Below are positions 50,001 through 59,099 of a stretch of DNA of 64,000 bases, one piece after another. This stretch comes from Culex pipiens pallens (lineage: Eukaryota; Arthropoda; Insecta; Diptera; Culicidae). Both the position numbers and the translations under genes were made by a program. Where the stretch lies: contig NC_068938.1 in NCBI RefSeq assembly GCF_016801865.2, positions 53,460,493-53,524,492 on the forward strand, written 5' to 3'. A model generated the notes under the pieces. The model saw only the letters and a list, made by a program, of their open reading frames with translations, did not search any database and was not told where the DNA came from. Within the stretch, counting starts at the first letter, position 1, and the number at the start of each line of letters is the position of its first letter.

Positions 50001-53000
50001 GCGTGCCAATTAATCTTGAGGTGGTATTTAGACCACATTTCCTTATTCGAGATTGGTAGATGAAGATCGTTACTCAGTGCAATTCGGAGATCGTAATCCT
50101 TGTGGAATATCCCATGAAGGAAATCCACCTGAAACATATCTTGACCACCTGTGGTCAAGCCGCTGCTGACAGCAGCCTGCACTAACTCGATAATTCAATA
50201 GATTACCTGCAAAGCACCAACCAGCTGCCTTTTCCCGGCCAAAGTTTCCCACAGCCGGCACTCGATCTCGATACCGTGGCAGCCATAAAACCACCACACC
50301 CTGGCCCGCGATCCAAATCAAACAGTGTTTCAACGACAAACGGCGGCGGTGACGCCGGAGAGCTGAACGTTATTAAAATGTAAATTAATTTACGTATCGC
50401 GCAACTGCGCCAGGGACAAGGCCAGCCATGTCGGCAGGTTCTTGGCGCACTCTGTGGACCGGTAATTCCCTTCCCGTGACACTCTGGTTCGACTGTAACC
50501 ATGGACGAATGTGTATCAAGATCGTGGTGAAACCAGTGCTACCGTGCCAGGGCTAGCTGGAATAGTTGAATAAATCAATTTGTTCATCGTGCACAACTCT
50601 GCGATTTTAAGTGTGGCGTCCAGATTTTTGTCTTCAAGTTTACCGATGTTGATTTTTTTTATTTATAATCTCATAAACTGTCACGCCAAGTTTGTACGTG
50701 TAATGAATTTGTCGTTGAAAAATGCTTTGCAAAAACGTATGTACAGATGGTGAGCATGAATCAGCGCCAGAGACCGAACATTCGTTGATTAGCATTCCAA
50801 ACAGGTTGATCCCGATCAGCAACGGTTGATGGCGATACCAACTCTATGTGTCCACAGGGGAAACCATGTGTAAAATATTGACCAGCGTTGTACGAAGTAG
50901 AGTGGTTCAAAATTGACTTTTGATACTGGGCAAAAGTCATATTGATCCGAGCAGCCCAAGCCTTGGCTTAGCTTAGCCAAGTACATTTTCTTTGCGATTT
51001 TGTGTGGAGAAAGTCACTCTTCATTTCGTCAGTTGTGTGCTATCTTGTGACAACGACCATTTAGTTCTTTTCGAGAAAATCGATTTTTAAAGTTTGTTGG
51101 TAAACAATTTCAAAACTATGAATGATAGGGCCAAACTTTTTGAAGCAATCGGTTCGTATACTATCGCTTATAAAACGCTCCAAGTTTCAATTAATTTGGT
51201 AACACCAGTTAAAAGAGACAGTATATAATGTAAACAAACATCTGAAAAGCACGTGTCACAAGTGTGTTTCGAAAGTAAAATTGTACTACGTGTCACAAGT
51301 GTGCAAAGAATTCCCATACAAATTAAAATAAGCTCAAATCAATGGTTTAATCGACTTAATCAGTATATTTTTTATAAACAAAAGGTTGCATTGCCTTTAG
51401 AAAGTATGTGTGGACATAAATTTATGAAAAACAAGACAAATTTTCCACATTTTCCAACAACATGTATGACGTGTCACAAGTGTGCACAATCATTTTGAGC
51501 ATGAGCATGAGCATGAGCATGGTTGACTGCCAATGAGCTGCTACTCCGTTATTGACAGATCAGCTGAAGTTAAACAATGAATCAAAAATGATCAGTGGGA
51601 GCCAACCATCCGTTCACTGCTTAACCTCTGAATATCTCTACTTTATTAGTCAATACCGGCGCCCTCCCAAGAAGCCTGCAGTTCAACGAAAGGGAGGAAT
51701 GTTAGTCCGATAGTTGAAGTTGCAGACTCATCAAGCACATAGCTTTTCGTTATATACTTGTTGATACCGCTTGAGACCGTTGAATCCACAGCATCTCCTT
51801 CAAGCATCACGTGATTAATTTTTTTTTAGGTTAGTGGGATGAGGTATTGGCTTTTCGATGCCTCCCGAGCTACGACGCTATGGGGAGGACTTTCATAACA
51901 GACCCTTCCGAGCAACGATGCTATGGGAAGGTCTTTCTGGTTAACACACAAAATCATTCACACACAGTTATTTTGCTCCACTATTAACTCAACGATCCAA
52001 ATTGTCAGTGCGTCTTTCTTTCATTATAAAGAAATGGCTTTTTCACCGCAAAAACATTAAACCTTATTCGAAAAAATTAAACACAATCCACCCGACGCCG
52101 TGCCTTCCGATCAACGATGATATAGGAAGGGCTTTAAAAATCACAAAAGAAATCACTTTTCACTCCGAATATTTTTTACGACCACGCGCTCCCTTTGTCA
52201 ATTATGCACTGATGATGCTGCATTTTCAGAGGGTAATCTTCTCCTCGCAGCACACAATACACGACAAAAATGCGAAACAAAAGGCGCACACAAAAAAAAA
52301 TCACATTTCACTCCGAGTATTTTTACGACCACGCGCTCCCTTTGTCAATTATGCACTCTCACAAGTGTGCACAATCATTTTGATGATAAATTGGTCTATG
52401 TCACAAGTGTGTATTGCGATATCCGGGAAACGGAAGCGAGTTTCCAAAATCGGTTTAAAGCATCTTGCAGTGTTTGTTAAGTATAGCAAAACGTCATCAT
52501 TAACTCATTTTCGACCAAAATGGTCTATGTCACAAGATAGCACACTGCTGACGATATAATGAATCCAAAATAAGTTAATTTTTAAGATGAAGCTATGCGG
52601 GTTTGTACCGGGGTCAAAATCCGTCGACCTCTTGCTTGTTACGGCGGTAGACCCACTGGTCTTGACTCTAAGCAGTTCTTGGATGACCCAGATCATCAGA
52701 ATAAGTTGTTACAACAATGTAAATACTGTAGCCTACCACACTCATTGAAGGAGTCTGGGTAGGATCCGTTGTCAACATTTTGAAGTTTTGACTTGTTTCT
52801 TTGGTAAGCTGACGCTCTAATCGAGTCCGCCCCATATGTAAAAACAGCAAGTCGAGAAAAATGCAAGTCAAATTTGTCCGCCCATAAAGCTACGTGTTAG
52901 AATTTCACAAAAAGTAAATTTTCTACGGTTTTCAGGATCAAAGTACTAAAGTTTATTGGGTTTTCTGATAGTTCACATGATTTCAAACCAAACTGCATCA

Positions 53001-56000
53001 TTAACTCAATATTGACGGAATTGATTTGAGCGGCAGTAAGCCTGTTGCACAAAATTCGTAGTGTAAATCAAGAAATATGGTACACTGTATCAAGTTCTAA
53101 AACACAAAAACGAAAACAAAATGCGAAAGAAACTCTTTTCCAAAATGATCAACAAGCTAAAAGTGATAATGATTGCAAGAAAGTGCTTTTGTTTCTAGTT
53201 TTTAGTTGTCGCTAATCTATTTTGACTGAAAATATCAAAGTATTTTGAAAATTTTTTGTTTGTCACTGAAAAAACTAAATATCAAATATAAAACATATTT
53301 TTATTTGAGGCAGAAAGTATCCCTAAAAGTTTTATACATTTTAACAATTGAATGCCCTGTATAAATAAAGCCTTCCAAATTACGGGTTTTTCCAATCATG
53401 AAAGTACAGAAAAAAATAAAAATGCTTGGAAGTGCTTAATTTGGTTTAAAACGCTGAAATAGGGTATTTCAACCATTAGTGGACCCCCTAGTAGAGCCGA
53501 CGCACATTTTTCACAATTTTTAAATATTTTAAGCACTTTTTCATAACCCTTTGTACAAAACAATGAAATCTGAAGTCTTTTGAACAATTTTGACTATTTG
53601 TTTCATCAGTAATTTGTTTTTGAGCAGAAAAATAGCCATTTGAAAAAAAAGTTTTTTTGCCTGTTATGGACCCCTTTTTGGGTCTCGTGGCGCAGGGGTA
53701 GCGGCTTCGGCTGCCGATCCCGATGATGCTATGAGACGCGGGTTCGATTCCCGCCTTATCCACTGAGCTTCTATCGGATGGTGAAGTAAAACGTCAGTCC
53801 CGGTTTCTCCTGTCTCGTCAGAGGCGCTGGAGCAGAAATCCCACGTTAGAGGAAGGCCATGCCCCGGGGGGCGTAGTGCCAATAGTTTCGTTTTTCGGAC
53901 CCCTTTTTCCTATAGTGGACCCGGGTCCATAATACGATTGTGGACCCGGGTCCACTATAAGAAAACTATTATTTTTATACCAAATTTAACCGATATTTGA
54001 TGTTTTGATGCATGGTGAAAGTCTTATGATAGATATAATGAATAAAAGATGGATTTTCCATCATAAACAAATATGTTTTGTTAACAAATTTGGCTTAAAA
54101 CAACAAAAAACCTAACAGACATTTAAACAAATTTATTTCCGAAAAAGATCAAAGAAAACGTTTCAAAAACAATAAAAACATTAAAATGATAAAAAAAGTA
54201 ATTTTGATGCACATTTTTCCATATAAATAACATACATAAATAGTTGACCGAAACAAAACAATTATTTTCAAAAAATGTTTTGTTCTTGATTTATTATTGG
54301 GTAATTCTCTACCAACTCACACGAAATCGGGAAAAGTTGCCCCGACCCCTCTTCGATTTGCGTGAAACTTTGTCCTAAGGGGTAACTTTTGTCCCTGATC
54401 ACGAAACCGAGGTCCGTTTTTTGATATCTCGTGACGGAGGGGCGGTACGACCCCTTCCATTTTTGAACATGCGAAAAAAGAGGTGTTTTTCAACTATTTG
54501 CAGCCTGAAACGGTGATGAGATAGAAATTTGGTGTCAAAGGGACTTTTATGTAAAATTAGACGCCCGATTTGATGGCGTACTCAGAATTCCGAAAAAACG
54601 TATTTTTCATCGAAAAAAACACTAAAAAAGTTTTAAAAATTCTCCCATTTTCCGTTACTCGACTGTAAAAAAATTTGGAACATGGCATTTTATGGGAAAT
54701 TTAATGTACTTTTCGAATCTATATTGTCTCAGAAGGGTCATTTTTTCATTTAGAATAAAAATTTTCATTTTAAAATTTCGTGTTTTTTCTAACTTTGCAG
54801 GGTTATTTTTTAGAGTCTAACAATATTCTACAAAGTTGTAGAGCAGACAATTACAAAAATTTTAATATATAGACATAAGGGGTTTGCTTATAAACATCAC
54901 GAGTTATCGCGATTTTACGAAAAAAAGTTTTGAAAAAGTTACTTTTCGCGTTTCTTCTTTGTTTCGTCGTCCGTGTCTGTCGCGGGTGACCATGAATGGC
55001 CATGATCGATGACGACCAACTTTTTCAAAACTTTTTTTCGTAAAATCGCGATAACTCGTGATGTTTATAAGCAAACCCCTTATGTCTATATATTAAAATT
55101 TTTGTAATTGTCTGCTCTACAACTTTGTGGAACATTGCTACACTCTAAAAAATAACCCGGCAAAGTTAGAAAAAACACGAAATTTTAAAATGAAAAATTT
55201 TGTTCTAAACAAAATAATGACCCTTCTGGGACAATGAAGATTCGAAAAGTACATTAAATTTCCCATAAAATGACATGTTCCAAAAATTTTTACAGTCGAG
55301 TAACGGAAAATGGGAGAATTTTTAAAACTTTTTTAGTGTTTTTTTCGATGAAAAAAACGTTTTTTCGGAATTTTGCGTACGCTATCAAATTGGGCGTCTA
55401 ATTTTACACAAAAGTCCCTTTGACACCAAATTTCTATCTCATCACCGTTTCAGGCTGCAAATTATTGAAAAACACCTCTTTTTTCACATGTTCAAAAATG
55501 GAAGGGGTCGTACCGCCCCTCCGTCACGAGATATCAAAAAACGGACCTCGGATTCGTGATCAGGGACAAAAGTTACCCCTTAGGACAAAGTTTCACGCAA
55601 ATCGAAGAGGGGTCGGGGCAACTGCTGTGTGAGTTGGCGGAGAATTACCCTATTATAAAATATCATTTCAAACTGCAATTATGATTCTTCAGTTAAGTTC
55701 AATTAACTATAGTTTTTTTTATTAATTATAAATTCTTACGGCTTCAGCAATTTTGATTCTTTTAACATGAAAACAGCTATATTTATACTCATAAATAAAA
55801 AATATGCAATTAGGTTGATTACAACAAGCATTTATTGTATGTTTAAGAGAAACTTTTGCTTAAATACACAGTTTTCTCCATTTTTGAAGGTTAAATTAAC
55901 AAGGGTCCACTTTTGGAAAAGTTAGGATTTTCGTTGTCCTATATTGGACCCCCTAATTTTTGCTTTAAAATGAGCAGTTCTTCGCTTTATTCTAAAATAA

Positions 56001-57544
56001 TTGATTAAACTTACATGATTTCGACTTACTGGAGTTAAATAACCAGGCAAAAAATGATTGGATAGTTAATTCAATCATAAAATAGAAATTCTGTTTTGTT
56101 GTGAAAACGCTAGTGGCCATGGCTGATTTAAGACGTCGAACTCAAAACACTTATTTTGGCAAAAAGGACAATTCAATGTCAGTCAACATTGTTTTAAATG
56201 ATGCTGGACATGCCAAATAAAAGATTTGCTGACAAAAACACGCTTGAAATTGGGATTTTATTGATTTTTTCATCAAAAATCCTTCAGAGGATCCACTATA
56301 GGAAAGGGGTCCACTAATGGATAACATACCCTATTTTATAACAATTTCCTGATGCTGTCAATAATTTGCAAAGTGTTTTGTTTTTCCTTTGAGCTTCACG
56401 TCTCTTGATTTTTTTATGAAAACTTTGATTTTTTTCTTTGGTTGAGCGAGTTGTGGCGCTATAACCACGGCAAGTAGTGTCCAGGGCATTTGTGGAAATA
56501 CGATGTCCCATCCAAGAGGGTCCCGGAGCACCAAAACTTCTTAGCATGGTGCTCCCAACGATTTATTGCTATAACAAACAGGAACGTGAGCGGGGGATCC
56601 CCACGTTTCTTCCTCCCCTGTAGATTCAGAAATGTGTTGTTGTTTGAACATTCGTGCTCAAACTCAATCCAATTCAACGAATCATCTTTGCGGTTAACTT
56701 TACGCAGTTGGCCTGGCCGTTTTAACGTTTGTGATGTTTCAAAGCAATTTATTGCATTGGGGCACTGCAATTGTTAATAATGACAAGAGGATGCTAGGCG
56801 TTAATCAACCTAAGGCATTTTCCAGGATGCCCTCGAAAGACTGGCTGCGCTAGGGTTAGATTAGATTAGATTAGATTAGAGAAAACTTTGATTTTTTTTC
56901 TTTGGATACTAAATGAACAAAATATACGATTCACATATTAGAAAAATCTATCGTTTAATGTAAATTTCAGATGTTAGTTCAACTAATAAGTTACATTCTA
57001 AATGGGAACAAACATCAAAATCAAATTATTCACTCTACAGCATTGCCTTGGCGTTCTCGATTGCGAGATTCCTACTCGAAACTAAGTGTCCGAAAGCTTG
57101 ATTGTTGAGGCAATTGCAAACCTCTTTTTACACCTTAGCTTCCATTCACCCCGGAATTCGAACTGACGACCTTTGGATTGCGAGTCCAACTGCCTACCAG
57201 CGACCCCACCGAGGCAGGACCTAGGGAAACGACTCCTATACCTGGACTGAGCTATCGACCTAAACCTTTACGTTAGACCGGGGCCAACATTTACTTCCCC
57301 ATCCGACGGAAGACGTTTTCCAGACGTGATTATAATGTCTACAAATTAACAACCTATTGTAACACCCACAAGTAATAATCATCCAAACCAAACCTATCAG
57401 TTGTACTCACCGGTATCTGGACGAACGTTCCGTTGCTGACTTGAGGATACGCGAATAATGGCACGACAGGAACTGTTCCATTTTTGAGAAATATGGGCCC
57501 TTGGATGGGCGTTACCGTTGGCATGCGAGGGTTTTTCCGATTAT
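46922..57544 (-). CDS. Spaetzle-family cystine-knot ligand, Spaetzle 3-like (partial, five exons)
   Basis: Secreted growth-factor-like ligand of the Spaetzle/neurotrophin family; members are proteolytically activated and bind Toll-type receptors in immunity or neural development. Five exons join in phase: 57544-57411, 48267-48143, 47729-47325, 47265-47140 and 47078-46922, giving 314 visible residues. Numbered from the first whole codon: residues 1-44 are proline-rich with two NGT glycosylation motifs; C68 and C77 lie in the prodomain; a furin-like RKKR site is at 172-175; a Ser/Gly-rich linker covers about 176-221; the knot begins at V222 with cysteines 225, 262, 270, 274, 276, 294, 307, 308, 310 and 312. 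Spaetzle hallmarks seen are TPYWASNSAGK, AIVNTQHF and FPSCCVCRCNP before the stop. The signal peptide and upstream exon(s) were not found. Assignment to Spaetzle 3 rather than another paralogue rests on remembered similarity (about 0.65); the family call is firm. Confidence 0.9.
47140..47265 (-). CDS. Spaetzle-like gene, cystine-knot exon 1
   Basis: 126 bp between introns of 59 bp (47266-47324) and 61 bp (47079-47139). It starts the knot at VDACESK and runs to HQEVC. Acceptor TTTTTTCAG and donor GTAAGT are both strong. The conserved Tyr-Trp-Ala and Val-Asn-Thr positions match the Spaetzle fold. Confidence 0.93.
47325..47729 (-). CDS. Spaetzle-like gene, exon with RKKR cleavage site and Gly/Ser linker
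   Basis: 405 bp, acceptor CCACACAG and donor GTGAGT. It encodes an acidic/basic helix-like segment (DKIETFIDENKALMKRMYGD), a basic patch RKRKR near residue 126, the RKKR site at 172-175 expected to release the mature ligand, and then alternating Gly-Ser/Asn-Gly repeats. The linker is low-complexity and GC-rich, so its length may vary between alleles. The 158-residue ORF on the opposite strand here is its antisense shadow. Confidence 0.9.
48143..48267 (-). CDS. Spaetzle-like gene, prodomain exon with cysteine pair
   Basis: 125 bp between a TTCTTCCAG acceptor and a GTGAGT donor. It encodes 41 residues starting IWWTALSVALG, with a GVPCVKK...LFC cysteine pair typical of Spaetzle prodomains. It ends with two bases (AT) that combine with A of the next exon to give Ile, preserving the frame across a 413-bp intron (47730-48142). 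Confidence 0.88.
51861..51888 (+). repeat. 28-bp hairpin motif, copy 1
   Basis: CCTCCC...GGGGAGG stem around a loop containing GAGCTACGACGCTATG, followed by ACTTT. Confidence 0.65.
51904..51931 (+). repeat. 28-bp hairpin motif, copy 2
   Basis: CCTTCC...GGAAGG stem around GAGCAACGATGCTATG, followed by TCTTT. It keeps pairing relative to copy 1 by compensating changes (CCTCCC/GGGAGG against CCTTCC/GGAAGG). Confidence 0.65.
52103..52130 (+). repeat. 28-bp hairpin motif, copy 3
   Basis: CCTTCC...GGAAGG stem around GATCAACGATGATATA, followed by GCTTT. Same length as the other two copies. Confidence 0.65.
52151..52356 (+). repeat. Direct repeat pair of about 60 bp
   Basis: A block running from AATCAC through CACTCCGA, TTTTTACGACCACGCGCTCC and AATTATGCACT occurs at 52151-52210 and again at 52299-52356, about 148 bp apart, nearly identical. 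Confidence 0.8.
53680..53896 (+). mobile_element. tRNA-derived SINE with exact 12-bp target duplication
   Basis: The tRNA-like head GGGTCTCGTGGCGCAGGGG carries an A box (TGGCGCAGGGGTAGCG) and a B box (GCGGGTTCGATTCCCGC), then a body with GTGAAGTAAAACGTCAGTCC. The insertion is flanked by identical GGACCCCTTTTT at 53668-53679 and 53897-53908. It sits inside an older TIR element (53461-56332), so it is younger than that element. Confidence 0.88.
54299..55650. mobile_element. P2 long palindromic element, copy 2
   Basis: An inverted repeat of 1352 bp: GGGTAATTCTCTACCAACTC at the left end is mirrored by GTTGGCGGAGAATTACCC at the right, and the arms remain complementary for about 600 bp around a GC-richer loop near 54955-55015. 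It matches the copy at 19940-21218 along its length. Flanks share TATTAT, a possible target duplication. It lies inside the 53461-56332 element in the Spaetzle-like gene intron. Confidence 0.88.
56442..56880 (+). mobile_element. Non-LTR insertion ending in (TTAGA)n, about 24-bp target duplication
   Basis: The flanks repeat a 24-25 bp sequence running from GAAAACTTTG to CTTTGG (56418-56441 and 56881-56905, one T different in the run). The 439-bp body has no recognised coding domain and ends in four to five tandem TTAGA units (56855-56880). Tandem-repeat tails are known for I-clade LINEs and for SINEs that borrow their tails. It could be a 5'-truncated LINE or a SINE. The two overlapping minus-strand ORFs here look spurious. 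Confidence 0.78.
57016..57335 (-). mobile_element. tRNA-related compound SINE (copy 2), in the Spaetzle-like gene intron
   Basis: Reverse-complement match to 36107-36467 over nearly its whole length, including AACGCCAAGGC, TCCGAAAGCTTGATTG in reverse sense, and the B box (GTTCGAATTCCGGGG). It ends about 75 bp from the donor of the first visible exon. Confidence 0.75.
57411..57544 (-). CDS. Spaetzle-like gene, first visible exon (prodomain)
   Basis: 134 bp flanked by a TTTACAG acceptor and a GTGAGT donor. Its first two bases complete a split codon from an unseen upstream exon, and it ends in phase 0. The 44 residues are Pro/Val-rich with two N-glycosylation sequons (NGT) and no cysteine. It is separated from the next exon by 9143 bp of intron containing nested repeats. 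The phase match to the next exon (ATACCG joined to ATCTGG, reading IP-IW) supports the join. Confidence 0.78.
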
Positions 57545-59099
57545 CTGTAAAGCAACAAAGAGAGAAAACGAAAATTCAGTCACTTTCCCCTTTCAAGAGA
57601 CAGCTAGCGCGCGACACTGTGCAGCCGTGAAGTCTGACTAAATCGGCAATCCGTATGCCCGTTGGACAGATGTGTAAATTTTCGCGCGGAAAAGGTGATT
57701 CCCCGCTGAAACAGCGCTAAGATGTGATCGCTCAGCTGAGAACCTTGCACCCTAGCCGACCCGCGTCAAGGCGCGTACACAAGTGTACAGTGGGCTCTAA
57801 TTGTTACCGTAATCTGATTGAGGCGATCGCAGTCGGGTGATAACGGATGAATATACACAGCCGACTAAGCGGTTCTAGGTAACAGAAAGTTCCACAGCGC
57901 CAGACAGTTCTGGGGAATGCTGGGTGTAATTGACTAAGACACCCAAAGAAAAAGAGGATTACGTGAAAATTCGTTCCAAGGTATAAACTTTTTGCCAAGC
58001 TATGATGCTAAGTAGAGGACTTGTTGAATCGCGTTGAAATTTCCCGAAATCCCCGGCCTAAACATGAAAGGTGTCGTCAGACCGCCCCTATTCATCAACG
58101 AGTTTGTAATTACCGGAATAGTCACGCGAAACGCACCCCGGCTGTCATGATTTATGCTTCCACTTCCCCCAGCGATGATCGCTGATCCAGTAGCAGGGTT
58201 TGTTTTGTTCAGAACATCGAGAAAGCACCGCACAGCCGACGATCGTTCCGCGCGATCGAAGCTTCATGAATTAATTGTTTACTTCCAAGAAGATGCTCAC
58301 ATGATCGTGTACCTTTTGCGCACGGGCGCGTGCTTCATTATCGATGGGAACCGGCGGTTTTATTTTACTTTAATAGTATGCTATTAATTGTGTAATGAAA
58401 TCGTGAGCTTTGTTTTGCGTGCAGTAAAGAGTCGTCGTCGTCTCCGCGTAAGCTGCGCGACGTTGACAATGGAACCATTTTTAACTTCCCCTCGATCATC
58501 ACATCTGCCCAACTGAAGTGAGTGATGGAATTCGTTTTCGGAACTGACAAGCGCCAAGCCATTCAAATCAAAAATCCGCGCTCCGAAATGATCTACGATT
58601 TCCACCCAAAAGTGACAGCTAGTGTGACAAGCGACAGTCATCAGATTTCCTCGAAGTGAAGAACACCCTATGGGGTGGAAAATTTGAATACAATAGGGTC
58701 GTCTGGGCACTTTTGGCACGTAGCACGCGAGCATGAGCGGCGAACCTGCTGAGCTGCTGAGTCTCCCGCCGACTTTGCACACTAATATCCAATAAATTAT
58801 CTCAGCGTCGTGCATGTTAATGCACCATTTTCAAAGCATTTGCATGAGCGTATTTTCGCAGGTGGGTGTAAGAAAAAAAATGATCGACATTAATCGATCG
58901 ATAAGTCAAAAGTTACTCCAAATTGAATGGTTTTTTTATCAATTTTTAATCAAGCACAAGAAACAATTCTCATGATACGTTTAACCGCAGGTTGTAAACA
59001 AAACATTTTTAAAATAAGTTCGGAACTTATACCTCATTTTTATTTCAAATTGAATTTTTTTTTATTTTTGAATACAAATTATTCCTATGCACAATTACT
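57545..59099. other. DNA upstream of the first visible Spaetzle-like exon
   Basis: Intron or 5' region, GC-richer and apparently unique to about 58860. It contains many GATCG/CGATC-type palindromic hexamers (for example 57830, 58170, 58240) but no recognised signal-peptide exon or promoter. Confidence 0.5.

Larger units (their letters stand above)
51027..52553. mobile_element. TIR element with TGTCACAAGTGTG repeats and three hairpins
   Basis: The left end CGTCAGTTGTGTGCTATCTT is mirrored by AAGATAGCACACTGCTGACG at 52553; similarity extends inward about 50 bp (GACCATTT). TGTCACAAGTGTG or a close variant occurs at about 51253, 51291, 51471, 52357 and 52399, and the TIRs carry the variant TGTCACAAGATAGC. 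Three 28-bp hairpins and a long direct repeat lie inside. A (GAGCAT)4 run is at 51497-51520. No transposase. The repeated motif could be a subterminal transposase-binding site. Confidence 0.75.
53461..56332. mobile_element. TIR element with GTGGACCC repeats, split by two later insertions
   Basis: Ends are inverted: AGGGTATTTCAACCATTAGT at 53461 and the reverse of ATGGATAACATACCCT at 56332, followed inward by GGACCCC. Internal copies of TGGACCCGGGTCCA occur near 53920-53960. The element is interrupted by a SINE (53680-53896) and a P2 palindrome (54299-55650). Without them it would be about 1.3 kb. No transposase is visible. Confidence 0.75.
48268..57410 (-). other. 9.1-kb intron of the Spaetzle-like gene
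   Basis: Bounded by a GTGAGT donor and a TTCTTCCAG acceptor. Its 3' part (about 48.3-51.0 kb) is apparently single-copy; 48.9-50.6 kb is GC-richer and could hold intronic regulatory DNA, though no specific site was recognised. The 5' part is a mobile-element graveyard: a TIR element at 51.0-52.6 kb, a nested block at 53.5-56.3 kb, a non-LTR insertion at 56.4-56.9 kb and a SINE at 57.0-57.3 kb. Confidence 0.8.

Noticed and set aside
53680..53761. Functional tRNA gene
   Set aside because: Good boxes but the SINE body follows and a 12-bp target duplication brackets the whole; retroposed.
56314..56770. Two overlapping minus-strand ORFs (77 and 103 codons)
   Set aside because: Both lie in the non-LTR insertion and its flanks, and show no LINE or other domain.
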